A DNA stretch of 64,000 nt. Source: Pseudomonas lutea (GTDB lineage Bacteria; Pseudomonadota; Gammaproteobacteria; Pseudomonadales; Pseudomonadaceae). Below are positions 1 to 7,240 of this stretch, piece by piece. The stretch is from assembly GCF_000759445.1 (NCBI RefSeq), contig NZ_JRMB01000005.1, positions 1-64,000 of the forward strand, read 5' to 3'. The notes under the pieces are model-generated. The model did no database searches and was not told the DNA's origin. It worked only from the letters and a program-made list of their open reading frames with translations. Positions within the stretch are counted from its first letter, which is position 1. Every line of letters begins with the position of its first letter. A program made the position numbers and the translations under genes.

Positions 1-89
1 GGGGAGCGTGCTTTTGACTTTATAAAAACGGCGCGCAGCGCCCTTCCTTCTGCAGGATCGGGATGCACTCCAGTCCCTGGAGGTGATCC

Positions 90-225
90 GTTCCAATGCG
101 ATGAGGGTTTGCGTGCGATACAGGGGGCCGGCTGGGCGTCAGGTGCAAGGGCAGAAGCGAAGCGTCCCTTGCACCTGACGCCCAGTTGGTCACCATCGCA
201 TAAAGCAAACCCCGCATTGGGACGT
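90..225. repeat. Large inverted repeat (hairpin or cruciform)
   Basis: The core is a perfect 20-bp stem (132-151 with 166-185) around a 14-base loop. Outer arms also pair imperfectly: a CCAATGCG...GGGTTTGC stretch on the left matches CCCAATGCGGGGTTTGC on the right in inverted orientation. No gene is convincing in 1-720. Its role is unknown; a replication-linked structure or a structured transcript is possible. Confidence 0.75.
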
Positions 226-270
226 ATCGCCGGAACTGGCACGCACGGACTGCGCGCTTTTGACCTGGGA

Positions 271-290
271 GATTTTCGCCCGCGAAAATC
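271..290. promoter_or_regulatory. Palindrome GATTTTCGC-CC-GCGAAAATC (site 1)
   Basis: Perfect 9-bp arms around a 2-bp centre. It is a member of the palindrome family that recurs between transfer genes (35748, 37341, 43136, 43182, 49118, 49853, 51029). Candidate operator; the binding protein is unknown. Confidence 0.55.
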
Positions 291-473
291 GACTGCCTTT
301 GGTGCGCGGAGCGCGCAGGCCTGAAAGGCCGGAACGAGAGTGGACCGCCCGAAAGGGTCGAGACTAGACCGAAGGGCGACGGCTCGATGGCGCAGCGCGG
401 GGAACGTCCCCCGAAGGGGGCGAGCATGGCTGGCAGTTAAAGCTTTGAGGATCGTCCCATTGCACCCATCCAT

Positions 474-690
474 GGCTAACAGCATTTACTCCCTCGCCGG
501 GAGGCAGAGGGCAAGGGAGGTGCAGCAACCCCTGCCCTTTACCTCGAAGGGTTTTAAACGCCCTTCAAATCCATCAAGGCACGCTGCGCTCGCTCCCAGC
601 GCCCGTTCGAGGCTCGGCCGGTGAACCGGCCCTGAGCTTCGCTGCGGCCTTGTACAGCGGCCTTGACGCCTCTGCAAACCAGTACGTGAT
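474..690. repeat. Dispersed repeat A, copy 1
   Basis: About 215 bp, clearly related (roughly 80% by eye) to 34721-34930 just upstream of the topoisomerase gene. A short piece also occurs near 50709-50745. It is non-coding; both full copies lie in long intergenic stretches. Confidence 0.8.
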
Positions 691-720
691 TGATGGGCAT
701 AGCCGCCCTGCGCACATTAA

Positions 721-1327
721 GGGGAGACATTCCGGCTATACCCGACGGATGCCTAGCGACAGCCTGTCCTAATTAAGGAGGAGAGATTCCGGCTATGGCT
801 GATGGCCTTTCCTGCACGACCGAAGAGCACAGAGAGCATCGTTCGATCCGTCTCAAAAGGGGAGAGATTCCGGCTATGCCGCTACGCTGGTCAGCGCAAT
901 CATGATCGCGGCGCAGCCCGCAGGGCTGAGCCGTCTGATGCAGCTCAAAGGAGGAGAGATTCCGGCTATACCAATATCCTGGCCAGCGCGATCGGGACGA
1001 CGGCACAGCCGCAAGGCTGCGTCGTTCGATCCGGCTTAAAGGGGGAGAGATTCCGGCTATCCCAGACGCTGGGCAGCGCGACCGTGACTGCGGCGCAGCC
1101 AACAGGGCTGAACCACTCAATCCAGCTTAAAGGGGAGAGATTCCGGCTATGGCATATCTTGGCAGCGCGAGGGACGACGGCACAGCCTGCAAGGCTGTGT
1201 TGTACGATCTGGCTTAAGGGGGAGAGATTCCGGCTATCCCATACGCTGGGCAGCGCGACCGTGACTGCGACGCAGCCGGCAGGGCTAAGCCATTCAATCA
1301 AGCTTAAAGGGGAGAGATTCCGGCTAT
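721..1327. repeat. Long-period iteron array (8 copies)
   Basis: Eight copies of a 19-bp iteron (GGGGAGAGATTCCGGCTAT and close variants) end at 739, 796, 877, 969, 1060, 1150, 1237 and 1327, so the later ones are about 90 bp apart. The same iteron occurs next to the Rep_3 gene (60310-60393 and 61234). The spacers are related, carry a GCAGCC...GGGCTG hairpin, and from iteron 3 onward alternate between two types, giving a unit of about 180 bp. The likely role is Rep binding for copy control or incompatibility, away from the origin core. Confidence 0.85.
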
Positions 1328-1359
1328 GGATCAGCGCACACGTCTTGGGAAGAGAGCTT

Positions 1360-1743
1360 TTATTGCTCTGGGGTTTTGGCTTTTTTGCGCGTCCCAGCCT
1401 GTGATTCAGCGATGAGGGCCAGTACCTGGTTAACCAGCGTAGGTGGCACTGCCACCTCGACCCAGCCGCGTGGCACTTTCTTGCCGGTGGCTACTGCCTG
1501 TGACTCCTGCCATTCCTCATAAGCCTCCCACACCCTGTTGACCGACTTCTCCACGGCCTGTCGGGTGACACCAAACCTAGCGGCAATCTGGGTGTTTGTG
1601 TACTCGCTGGATTGGGTAAGCGATAACCGGGCCGCTTCGATCCGCTCAGGATCGATGCCCTTGAGGAACGGTAGCAGCAGCTCAAAATCCGCTACGGTCA
1701 TTGACCGCCTGACCCGGCCTGGCCGTGGCTTGGTAGTTGACAT
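1360..1743 (-). CDS. KorA/TrfB-like transcriptional repressor
   Basis: A 127-residue protein. Residues about 52-80 (AARFGVTRQAVEKSVNRVWEA) match the helix-turn-helix of the TrfB family, which includes KorA of IncP plasmids, and the segment PRGWVEVAVPP resembles the start of the KorA dimerisation region. KorA proteins coordinate replication, stability and transfer genes by binding palindromic operators. Here it lies between the iteron array and ssb, a typical plasmid-core position. The start is supported by AAGGG upstream of the ATG. Its operator is not known; the palindrome family in the transfer region is a candidate, as an inference only. Confidence 0.75.
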   Translation of the reverse strand: MSTTKPRPGRVRRSMTVADFELLLPFLKGIDPERIEAARLSLTQSSEYTNTQIAARFGVTRQAVEKSVNRVWEAYEEWQESQAVATGKKVPRGWVEVAVPPTLVNQVLALIAESQAGTRKKAKTPEQ

Positions 1744-1884
1744 GCTTTGCCCTTACTTGAGAAGGCGCCGCTGGGCGGCGCCATAGTGCCGACAGATTGA
1801 ATTTTACGGCATCTTCGCAGCCGCCCTGGGAAGTAATGACTTCCCTCTTGAAAGCCCCGGCCCTAAGGCCAAGGCGGAGTCGGG

Positions 1885-2367
1885 TCAAAACGGAATGTCG
1901 TCATCGAAGCGATCAAAATCAGGGGCTGGCTGCGGCACTTGCTGTGGAGCGGGACGCGATTCGCGCTGAGGCTGAGAAGCGGCTTGCGGACGTGCCTGCT
2001 GCTGAGAAGCGCCGTCCTCTTGAGGACGGCCACCGAGCAACTGCATGGTGCCTTGCATGTCGACGATAATCTCAGTTGTGTAACGCTTGATGCCGTCCTT
2101 TTCCCACTCGCGGGTCTGCAGCTTGCCTTCGATGTAAACCTGCGAACCCTTGCGCAGATACTCGCCGGCGATTTCCGCAACCTTGCCGAACATCGAAACA
2201 CGGTGCCACTCGGTCTTTTCGACCTTCTGCCCAGTCTGCTTGTCGGTCCACTGTTCGCTTGTTGCCAGGCTCAGGTTGGTCACGGCATTGCCGTTGGGCA
2301 TGTAGCGGACCTCTGGGTCTTGCCCGCAAGTTCCGACCAGAATTACCTTGTTAACTCCACGTGCCAT
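1885..2367 (-). CDS. ssb: Single-stranded DNA-binding protein
   Basis: A 160-residue SSB. The N-terminal OB fold ([12 protein letters not shown]...[30 protein letters not shown]) is followed by a Gln/Pro-rich linker and the conserved acidic tip DDDIPF that binds partner proteins. Plasmid SSBs protect single-stranded DNA that enters the recipient during conjugation. An AAGGAG ribosome-binding site lies 7 bases before the ATG. It is transcribed towards the korA-like gene; the 140-bp gap makes a shared transcript plausible. Confidence 0.97.
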   Translation of the reverse strand: MARGVNKVILVGTCGQDPEVRYMPNGNAVTNLSLATSEQWTDKQTGQKVEKTEWHRVSMFGKVAEIAGEYLRKGSQVYIEGKLQTREWEKDGIKRYTTEIIVDMQGTMQLLGGRPQEDGASQQQARPQAASQPQRESRPAPQQVPQPAPDFDRFDDDIPF

Positions 2368-2546
2368 GGTGCTGCTCCTTGTCTGGCATGGTTGCCATAG
2401 ATTGACTAAAATTCTATCTGCGCCTAGGCGTAAACCACAGGGTGGCTTCAGGGATCTTTGGATCGCACCCCGCTTCTGATGAAAGTCAGATGGCCCAGTG
2501 TCAGGTAACAGCGTCCTGCCCCGTCGAATGCATGCAATCGACGGCT

Positions 2547-2573
2547 GAGAATCCCGCCTGGAGCGGGATTCTC
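2547..2573. terminator. Strong hairpin, probable terminator
   Basis: An 11-bp perfect stem (GAGAATCCCGC / GCGGGATTCTC) with a 5-base loop lies downstream of the membrane-protein gene at 2668 and upstream of ssb. There is no long T run, so termination is inferred from the stem only. Confidence 0.55.
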
Positions 2574-2667
2574 CGTTTCTGATCTCGTCTGTGGAGAGTG
2601 ATCACGCCCTCTTTTGCCTTCCGGCTCAAGAGGCCGTGAATTCGTACCCCAAACCAGCTGATTGCGG

Positions 2668-3298
2668 TTATCTGGTGAAAGGCCCGGTAGACGATAGCGC
2701 ATCATTTGCCGAGGAAGAGGGCACATATACTCGATTGCTCTGCTCATGTTCCTCTTGGTGAGCCTTTTGAATGCGGTAAGTCAGTTCGTCTTGAAGGTTT
2801 TCATAGTCGACGTTTTTGCCGTCCTGGTCGCGTAGACCACCGTAGTTGAACACTACCAGATGCTTGCGAAAGCCCCTTCCCTTACGTGCACTTGGCATCT
2901 TGAAAAAGATCTTCAACCGGCTGTCATTGAATTTCGGCAGAGTGTCAGCCTTTTCGGCGATAATGTGAAATACCGTATTGAGCTGCATCTGTCCTATCCC
3001 GCTATACGATTCCACCTCTGTACCTTCAATGGACGTATAGGGAACTAACCCATCAGCATTGAAAAACCAGATGCCCTTATCCTTCAGGATCATCAAGGTT
3101 TGCGAACCAGCCTTCCGATTAAGCCACGCCATAACCCAGAACCATAGCGAACACACGCCTAGTATCGCGGCAATTCCGTTGGAATTAGGACGCAACCCAA
3201 TCAAGGCCATAACCAGAAGCAACATTCCACCCACTAAAGCTCGCACAAATACACGGCGACGCTCAGTGAACGCTATATCATTGACTGTAGAGTTCATG
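2668..3298 (-). CDS. Membrane protein with PH-like domain, unknown function
   Basis: The start was placed at the internal ATG (MNSTVNDIAF), which has AAGGA 6 bases upstream; about 209 residues. Two adjacent hydrophobic helices (about residues 20-60) are followed by a soluble domain (GIWFFNADGLVPYTSIEG...) that resembles bacterial PH-like membrane proteins. It is the last gene of a same-strand set: ATPase (4404-5567), membrane protein (3389-4354), then this one. No named family is recognised with confidence. The set may act as one unit. Confidence 0.6.
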
Positions 3299-3388
3299 AT
3301 TTTCCTTAAGTAATAGGCGCGAAAGCGCATCCCTGATTTGTGTATCAACCTTCATTGCTCTGCCTGCAATGCCCGCAAAAAAACGGCT

Positions 3389-4354
3389 TCATCTGGGGAG
3401 GGCAGATTGCTTAGCTAGCCGCCTGGCACGGCGAATTCTGTTTCTTACTCGCTTGAGGTCCTGTAAGGGCACAATGCCCACACGAACGACCCAATAAACC
3501 CTCCCGTGGGTTTTACGAAGCAGCATCCGTTCGCCTACATCATACAGCTCCAGAAGCTGAGAGATGAACCGATAAAAGCCGGCCTGGCTAAGATACTGGT
3601 CGTTCAGCCGCTCAAGCAGTGCGACGCCTATGTCCTTAACAAATGCCATAATTACCGCCGTGGGGAGCACACAAAGACCAATGGGCAGGACTATGACGAT
3701 TGTTAGATTGCGGATGATTGACCACGCGTTGGCGGGGAGCGTTTCGAGCGCACCGAACAAGGTGTCTGGAGTGATGGTCGTGATGAGAATGGCCGCAAGT
3801 ATTGCGACCAAGCCTGCCATGTAGGTGGCAAAGTTGGATGTGCTCGGAAGCCTGAAAAAGCCAATGGCACGAATCCAGATTGGATCTTGGGCACGCCGTT
3901 TGATTTCCTCCCGCCATTCCCACTCTTCAACCAGATGGCTCGCCAATGCACGAAGACTTTCCTGCTGGCTGAAGATTCTACGGATGAACGCGATTTTCTC
4001 GCGGTCCAGACTGCGATAAGGGGTGCGCATGCTGACGCGACTTGCAACTGGATTCAGATATCGAAACCGACGCTCAGCCCCGACAAGATGAATTTGTACC
4101 GCCCCGAACAACATTGGTATTTCAGCCAGTAGAAGCAAACATTGATCGCGGGAGCTGAGAAGCTCGCCTTGATCGCTGAGTCGCACATACAGATCAAAAA
4201 ATGTAAGGCTTACTACAAGCGTCGCAAGCAACACCGTAAGCCAGAAAACAGACGAAGTCAGCGCATACAAAACTGGTGGACGGAACGTTTTACGGTAGAG
4301 ACGTATTTTGTCGGCTATGCCACGCATGCGGGATCCATTGCTTTGGTACTCCAT
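3389..4354 (-). CDS. Multi-pass membrane protein, unknown function
   Basis: About 321 residues from the ATG at 4354; a GTG at 4363 and an ATG at 4327 are alternatives. Hydrophobic segments occur near residues 30-55, 75-95, 180-200 and 215-240 (FATYMAGLVAILAAILITTI, LTIVIVLPIGLCVLPTAVIMAFV). The C-terminus is strongly basic (RVRNRIRRARRLAKQ), as in a cytoplasmic tail. The gene follows the ATPase gene by about 50 bases on the same strand, which suggests coupling. The family was not recognised. Confidence 0.6.
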   Translation of the reverse strand: MEYQSNGSRMRGIADKIRLYRKTFRPPVLYALTSSVFWLTVLLATLVVSLTFFDLYVRLSDQGELLSSRDQCLLLLAEIPMLFGAVQIHLVGAERRFRYLNPVASRVSMRTPYRSLDREKIAFIRRIFSQQESLRALASHLVEEWEWREEIKRRAQDPIWIRAIGFFRLPSTSNFATYMAGLVAILAAILITTITPDTLFGALETLPANAWSIIRNLTIVIVLPIGLCVLPTAVIMAFVKDIGVALLERLNDQYLSQAGFYRFISQLLELYDVGERMLLRKTHGRVYWVVRVGIVPLQDLKRVRNRIRRARRLAKQSALPR

Positions 4355-4403
4355 TAAGAACACGACGCCGGCATCAGTGAGCTACCGCATCATGGCAAAC
4401 ACT

Positions 4404-5567
4404 TCAGAATTTACTCAGTACCGCCTGACGCTCACGCCAGATTTCCTGGACGAAGGGATCGGTCACACCATATAGCCCGTGGCCACGGCGCATGATCAAG
4501 TTGGCGGCGAGCAATTCGTTTGCCACCGGCTGAATCTCATCGACACGAACCTCGCGACCCACGACCTTAGAATACTCGGCAGCAGCCTCATTTGAGAACA
4601 CGCCTCGAGCGTCACCTTCAACAGACGCAATGCGATCAAAGATGGCTTGTGCCAGAACCCCAAGTTCCTCGACTTTCCTCAACTCGTGATCTGCAGCGGC
4701 TGATCGCAAGGTGGTAGCGATAACCGGTAGCACCACATCCGGGTCAGAACCGGGAACAGGTGAGTTGATCAACTGAACAAAAGCCCGGATAAATTCCTCC
4801 GGCCTGTTACCCAGTGTTCTAAACGCACCCGCCGCAACGTTTAGAGATGGCAGGTGGGTGTAGCCATCGCCCTGCAACCTCTTGAGCCAGAACTCTACGT
4901 AGTCATCACCCAGCACGGGGAATGGGATGTTGGTAGCCCCGGCGAAAGCCTGGTTACGTCGCGCAGTCATTTCTCCAACCATCGCCCGGTGAGAGCCGGT
5001 GCCTATGAAAAGGAAGTGCCCTGGGGTGTTCGGTCGCGGGTTGATCGCATCACGTGCCGACTTCAATGCCAGCATCATCTGTTGCCCATCCTCGGTAGTG
5101 ATGGCGTGCTGCACCTCATCGACGATGAGCACGACATCTGTCTTGGCCTGATCCACCACCTCGGTCAGAGCATCGGCGAGAGTGACACCGCCATCCTTCC
5201 CCAGCGTTTCCAGATTGAAACCAAACTTGAATCCGACTGCTTCAATCTCGGCACCGCGCAAAGCTTTCAGCTTCTTTAAAAATGACGATGTGGGTGTCTG
5301 AAGGTCAGTCAGTGCCTTCCGTACTGCGCCATGAACTAATTGCGCAGGGCTGGTTTGGGTATCACTCCATAGGTCGACATAGATCACCAGCGCTCCGCCT
5401 TCCTCAAGAGCAGGAATCAAGTCGTTTTTCAGAAAGGTAGTTTTGCCTGTTCTGCGGAGACCAGACAGGAACAATCCAGAGCGAAACCCGATTTCAAGCG
5501 CGGTGGGTTTTAGGAGCTGCTTGGTCATCTCAGCAGCCAGTTGGGGGCGAAGAAAGATGTCGACCAT
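4404..5567 (-). CDS. AAA/STAND-type P-loop ATPase
   Basis: About 387 residues from MVDIFLRPQ; this start has TGAGGA upstream, and a longer TTG start at 5612 is possible. Walker A is GLRRTGKTT (about residues 36-44), Walker B is VVLIVDEVQHA, and a sensor-like strand is FLFIGTGSHR. This pattern is typical of archaeal-type/Orc1-Cdc6-like ATPases with a C-terminal winged-helix-like end (VANELLAANLIMRRGHGLYGVTDP). Two membrane-protein genes follow on the same strand. The role is unknown; phage defence or membrane-coupled signalling is possible. Confidence 0.7.
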   Translation of the reverse strand: MVDIFLRPQLAAEMTKQLLKPTALEIGFRSGLFLSGLRRTGKTTFLKNDLIPALEEGGALVIYVDLWSDTQTSPAQLVHGAVRKALTDLQTPTSSFLKKLKALRGAEIEAVGFKFGFNLETLGKDGGVTLADALTEVVDQAKTDVVLIVDEVQHAITTEDGQQMMLALKSARDAINPRPNTPGHFLFIGTGSHRAMVGEMTARRNQAFAGATNIPFPVLGDDYVEFWLKRLQGDGYTHLPSLNVAAGAFRTLGNRPEEFIRAFVQLINSPVPGSDPDVVLPVIATTLRSAAADHELRKVEELGVLAQAIFDRIASVEGDARGVFSNEAAAEYSKVVGREVRVDEIQPVANELLAANLIMRRGHGLYGVTDPFVQEIWRERQAVLSKF

Positions 5568-5582
5568 GGCTGAATTATCCTC

Positions 5583-5603
5583 AATTATTGGCAGGCAATA
5601 ATT
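5583..5603. promoter_or_regulatory. Inverted repeat upstream of ATPase gene
   Basis: AATTATTG-GCAGG-CAATAATT has perfect 8-bp arms and ends 16 bases before the ATPase start at 5567. A likely operator that controls the three-gene set; the binding protein is unknown. Confidence 0.5.
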
Positions 5604-5836
5604 ATTCCCCAAGCATAATTTCTTGTAAAGCAGCCAAGTCGGTCAGTCGCGGAGTGACTGGTTGCCCCCTTGCCATACCAGGATGGAAGGTCAGGTTGGC
5701 ACCGCTGGTGGGGACATCGGCTTGCGATTCAGCCAACCTCCACTGCCGGAGGGGATTCGTTGTAGGCCTTTCAGCGGCTGGGCCGATGATCAGAAATGAT
5801 AAGGGATTACTTGTGGTTATTTGTGAAAGGGTACAA

Positions 5837-5863
5837 ACTACATGTAGTAACGATGTAGCTACA
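5837..5863. promoter_or_regulatory. Toxin-antitoxin operator, two palindromes
   Basis: The perfect palindromes ACTACATGTAGT (5837-5848) and TGTAGCTACA (5854-5863) lie 23 bases before the antitoxin start. This is the usual place where RelB/DinJ-type antitoxins bind to repress their own operon. Confidence 0.65.
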
Positions 5864-5885
5864 CAAGGCATTGGAGGACGATATC

Positions 5886-6215
5886 ATGACAGCATTACTG
5901 AAAAGCACCGACGTGCGTTGCCGCATCGAAGAAGATTTGAAAGAGCAAGCTACTGCAGTGCTGAGCGCTTGCGGCCTGAGCCTGAGCGACGCGATGCGTC
6001 TCTTTCTTCGTCAAGTTGTGGAAACCAGAGGGCTTCCTTTTGAAGTGAAGGCGCCTTCCGAGAAAACGGCTCGAGCCTTGGCTCAAGCTCGTGAGATCCG
6101 CAGTCGGTTCGATTCGATTGACGAATTGTTCGAGGATCTAGATGGCAAAGAAGCCCGCAAAACCGGCAAATCTAAAGCGCGCCCCGTTGCCGAAGAGAAC
6201 GGCGTACACGCCTGA
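5886..6215 (+). CDS. RelB/DinJ-family antitoxin
   Basis: The start was placed at ATG 5886 (GGAGG 8 bases upstream) rather than TTG 5871; 109 residues. The ribbon-helix-helix N-terminus (TDVRCRIEEDLKEQATAVLSACGLSLSDAMRLFL) is typical of RelB/DinJ proteins, and the C-terminus (FDSIDELFEDL) is the toxin-binding type. It is expected to bind the operator palindromes just upstream and to neutralise the YafQ-like toxin encoded next. The 3' end overlaps the toxin gene by 74 bases, which is larger than usual. Confidence 0.88.
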   Translation: MTALLKSTDVRCRIEEDLKEQATAVLSACGLSLSDAMRLFLRQVVETRGLPFEVKAPSEKTARALAQAREIRSRFDSIDELFEDLDGKEARKTGKSKARPVAEENGVHA

Positions 6216-6462
6216 ATTCAAGAAATCATGGCAGCGGCACAATGATGCTGGCCGGCAACCTATGACCGAAGCCAGGGATGTGATGAGAATGCTCTGGGAA
6301 GGTGATACGTTGCCGGCTCAGTACCTAGATCACGAATTGCAAGGCGAATGGGCGGGCAACCGAGAGTGCCATATCCGTGGTGACTTCTTGCTGGTCTACC
6401 AGGTCACGAAAACAGATGTGATTTTTGTTGATATAGGCACTCATGCAGAGCTGTTCAAATGA
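6142..6462 (+). CDS. YafQ-family mRNA interferase toxin
   Basis: A 106-residue RelE-superfamily toxin. The core (YTPEFKKSWQRHNDAG... LDHELQGEWAGNRECHIRGDFLLVYQV...VDIGTHAELF) matches YafQ, in which the conserved His (HELQGEW and GTHAELF) and Asp residues support ribosome-dependent mRNA cleavage. The ATG has GAGG 7 bases upstream and starts inside the antitoxin gene. The N-terminus is basic and Pro/Lys-rich, about 20 residues longer than usual. A terminator follows directly. Confidence 0.88.
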   Translation: MAKKPAKPANLKRAPLPKRTAYTPEFKKSWQRHNDAGRQPMTEARDVMRMLWEGDTLPAQYLDHELQGEWAGNRECHIRGDFLLVYQVTKTDVIFVDIGTHAELFK

Positions 6463-6483
6463 ACCCGCTACGGCGGGTTTTTT
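6462..6483 (+). terminator. Rho-independent terminator of the toxin-antitoxin operon
   Basis: AACCCGC-TACG-GCGGGTT followed by a T run, immediately after the toxin stop codon. Confidence 0.9.
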
Positions 6484-6579
6484 ATGCCTTTGGAACGCCG
6501 ACGCATCCTCGCAGCAGCCGGGGACAGGACGTTGATAAGCTGTCCCGAATGGATGACCAGCCCTGGTGATCGATGGTGG

Positions 6580-6628
6580 ACAGGATGAACATGAGGATGT
6601 TGGTGTCAAGCATGAACTTGAGCATCAT
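6580..6628 (-). pseudogene. vapC (PIN-domain toxin) N-terminal remnant
   Basis: From the ATG at 6628 the frame reads MMLKFMLDTNILMFIL, the hallmark first strand of VapC-type PIN-domain ribonucleases with its first acidic residue. After about 16 residues the similarity stops. No matching VapB antitoxin is seen upstream. It is read as a truncated relic left by a past rearrangement. Confidence 0.45.
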
Positions 6629-7240
6629 AAAGCCTCGCTTCTGATCGGCCGGCTGCTCACCTCCCGCCGTAGTCGGCGGTAACGCTATTGTCTTCGAATC
6701 AGCTGAGATCAAAAGGTATCCCACCAGCGTCGAGTATCAAGGCTGTCTTTCCGACCTCGCACTTTCCTGTAACCGTACCGGCTCAAGCGGCCAGCGATCA
6801 CGGGGAAGGGATTGCGTCTGTGGAAAGTCGAGTCGATGCATCCACTACCCGAAAGAGGTCAGATGTACCCAGCCCCACCGACCACCGCACAGGATGCAGG
6901 CAAGTCGATCGGCAAATGAGCTTGTAGCACGTCAACTTCCCGTGCCGGGGAGCATCTGTACTTTGCGACCTAGCTCCGGGCGACGTAGTTTGTGCAGCCG
7001 CTAGTCAAGGAAGGAATGGGCCAAGAACGAGTAGCTACCCTTACAGCACCACATAAAGGCTGTTAATAGAAAATCTCAAGGACTTTCCCGACCATAGTGT
7101 CCGCCCAGTATCTGCCTGCACAATGCGCTCTGCGTCGAGCTAGTAGCCAGATGCTACTCCGATCTTTCTGGGCGTGGCATTCTATAGCCTTGGCCTAGTC
7201 GCATGAAGCACTAGGAAGGAGCTTTAGGGTAGGAGGGGTT
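6629..7240. other. Intergenic region without recognisable genes
   Basis: About 610 bp with only short, poor reading frames between the vapC relic and the SIR2 gene. It may hold decayed mobile DNA; nothing could be identified. Confidence 0.5.

Larger units (their letters stand above)
1..1203. repeat. Terminal redundancy, copy 1 (circular overlap)
   Basis: This segment is the same as 62797-64000 except for three single-G indels (near 386, 618 and 721). The simplest reading is a circular plasmid of about 62.8 kb whose sequence was not trimmed at the join. Confidence 0.93.

Noticed and set aside
721-1327. CRISPR-like look (19-bp repeats with long gaps)
   Set aside because: The spacers are related to each other and about 70 bp long, the repeat equals the Rep iteron, and there are no cas genes.
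802-1404. Open frame of 200 codons across the iteron array, with open frames on the other strand too
   Set aside because: It arises because repeat spacing is near a multiple of three. The translation is a repetition of the iteron (KGERFRL) with no ribosome-binding site.
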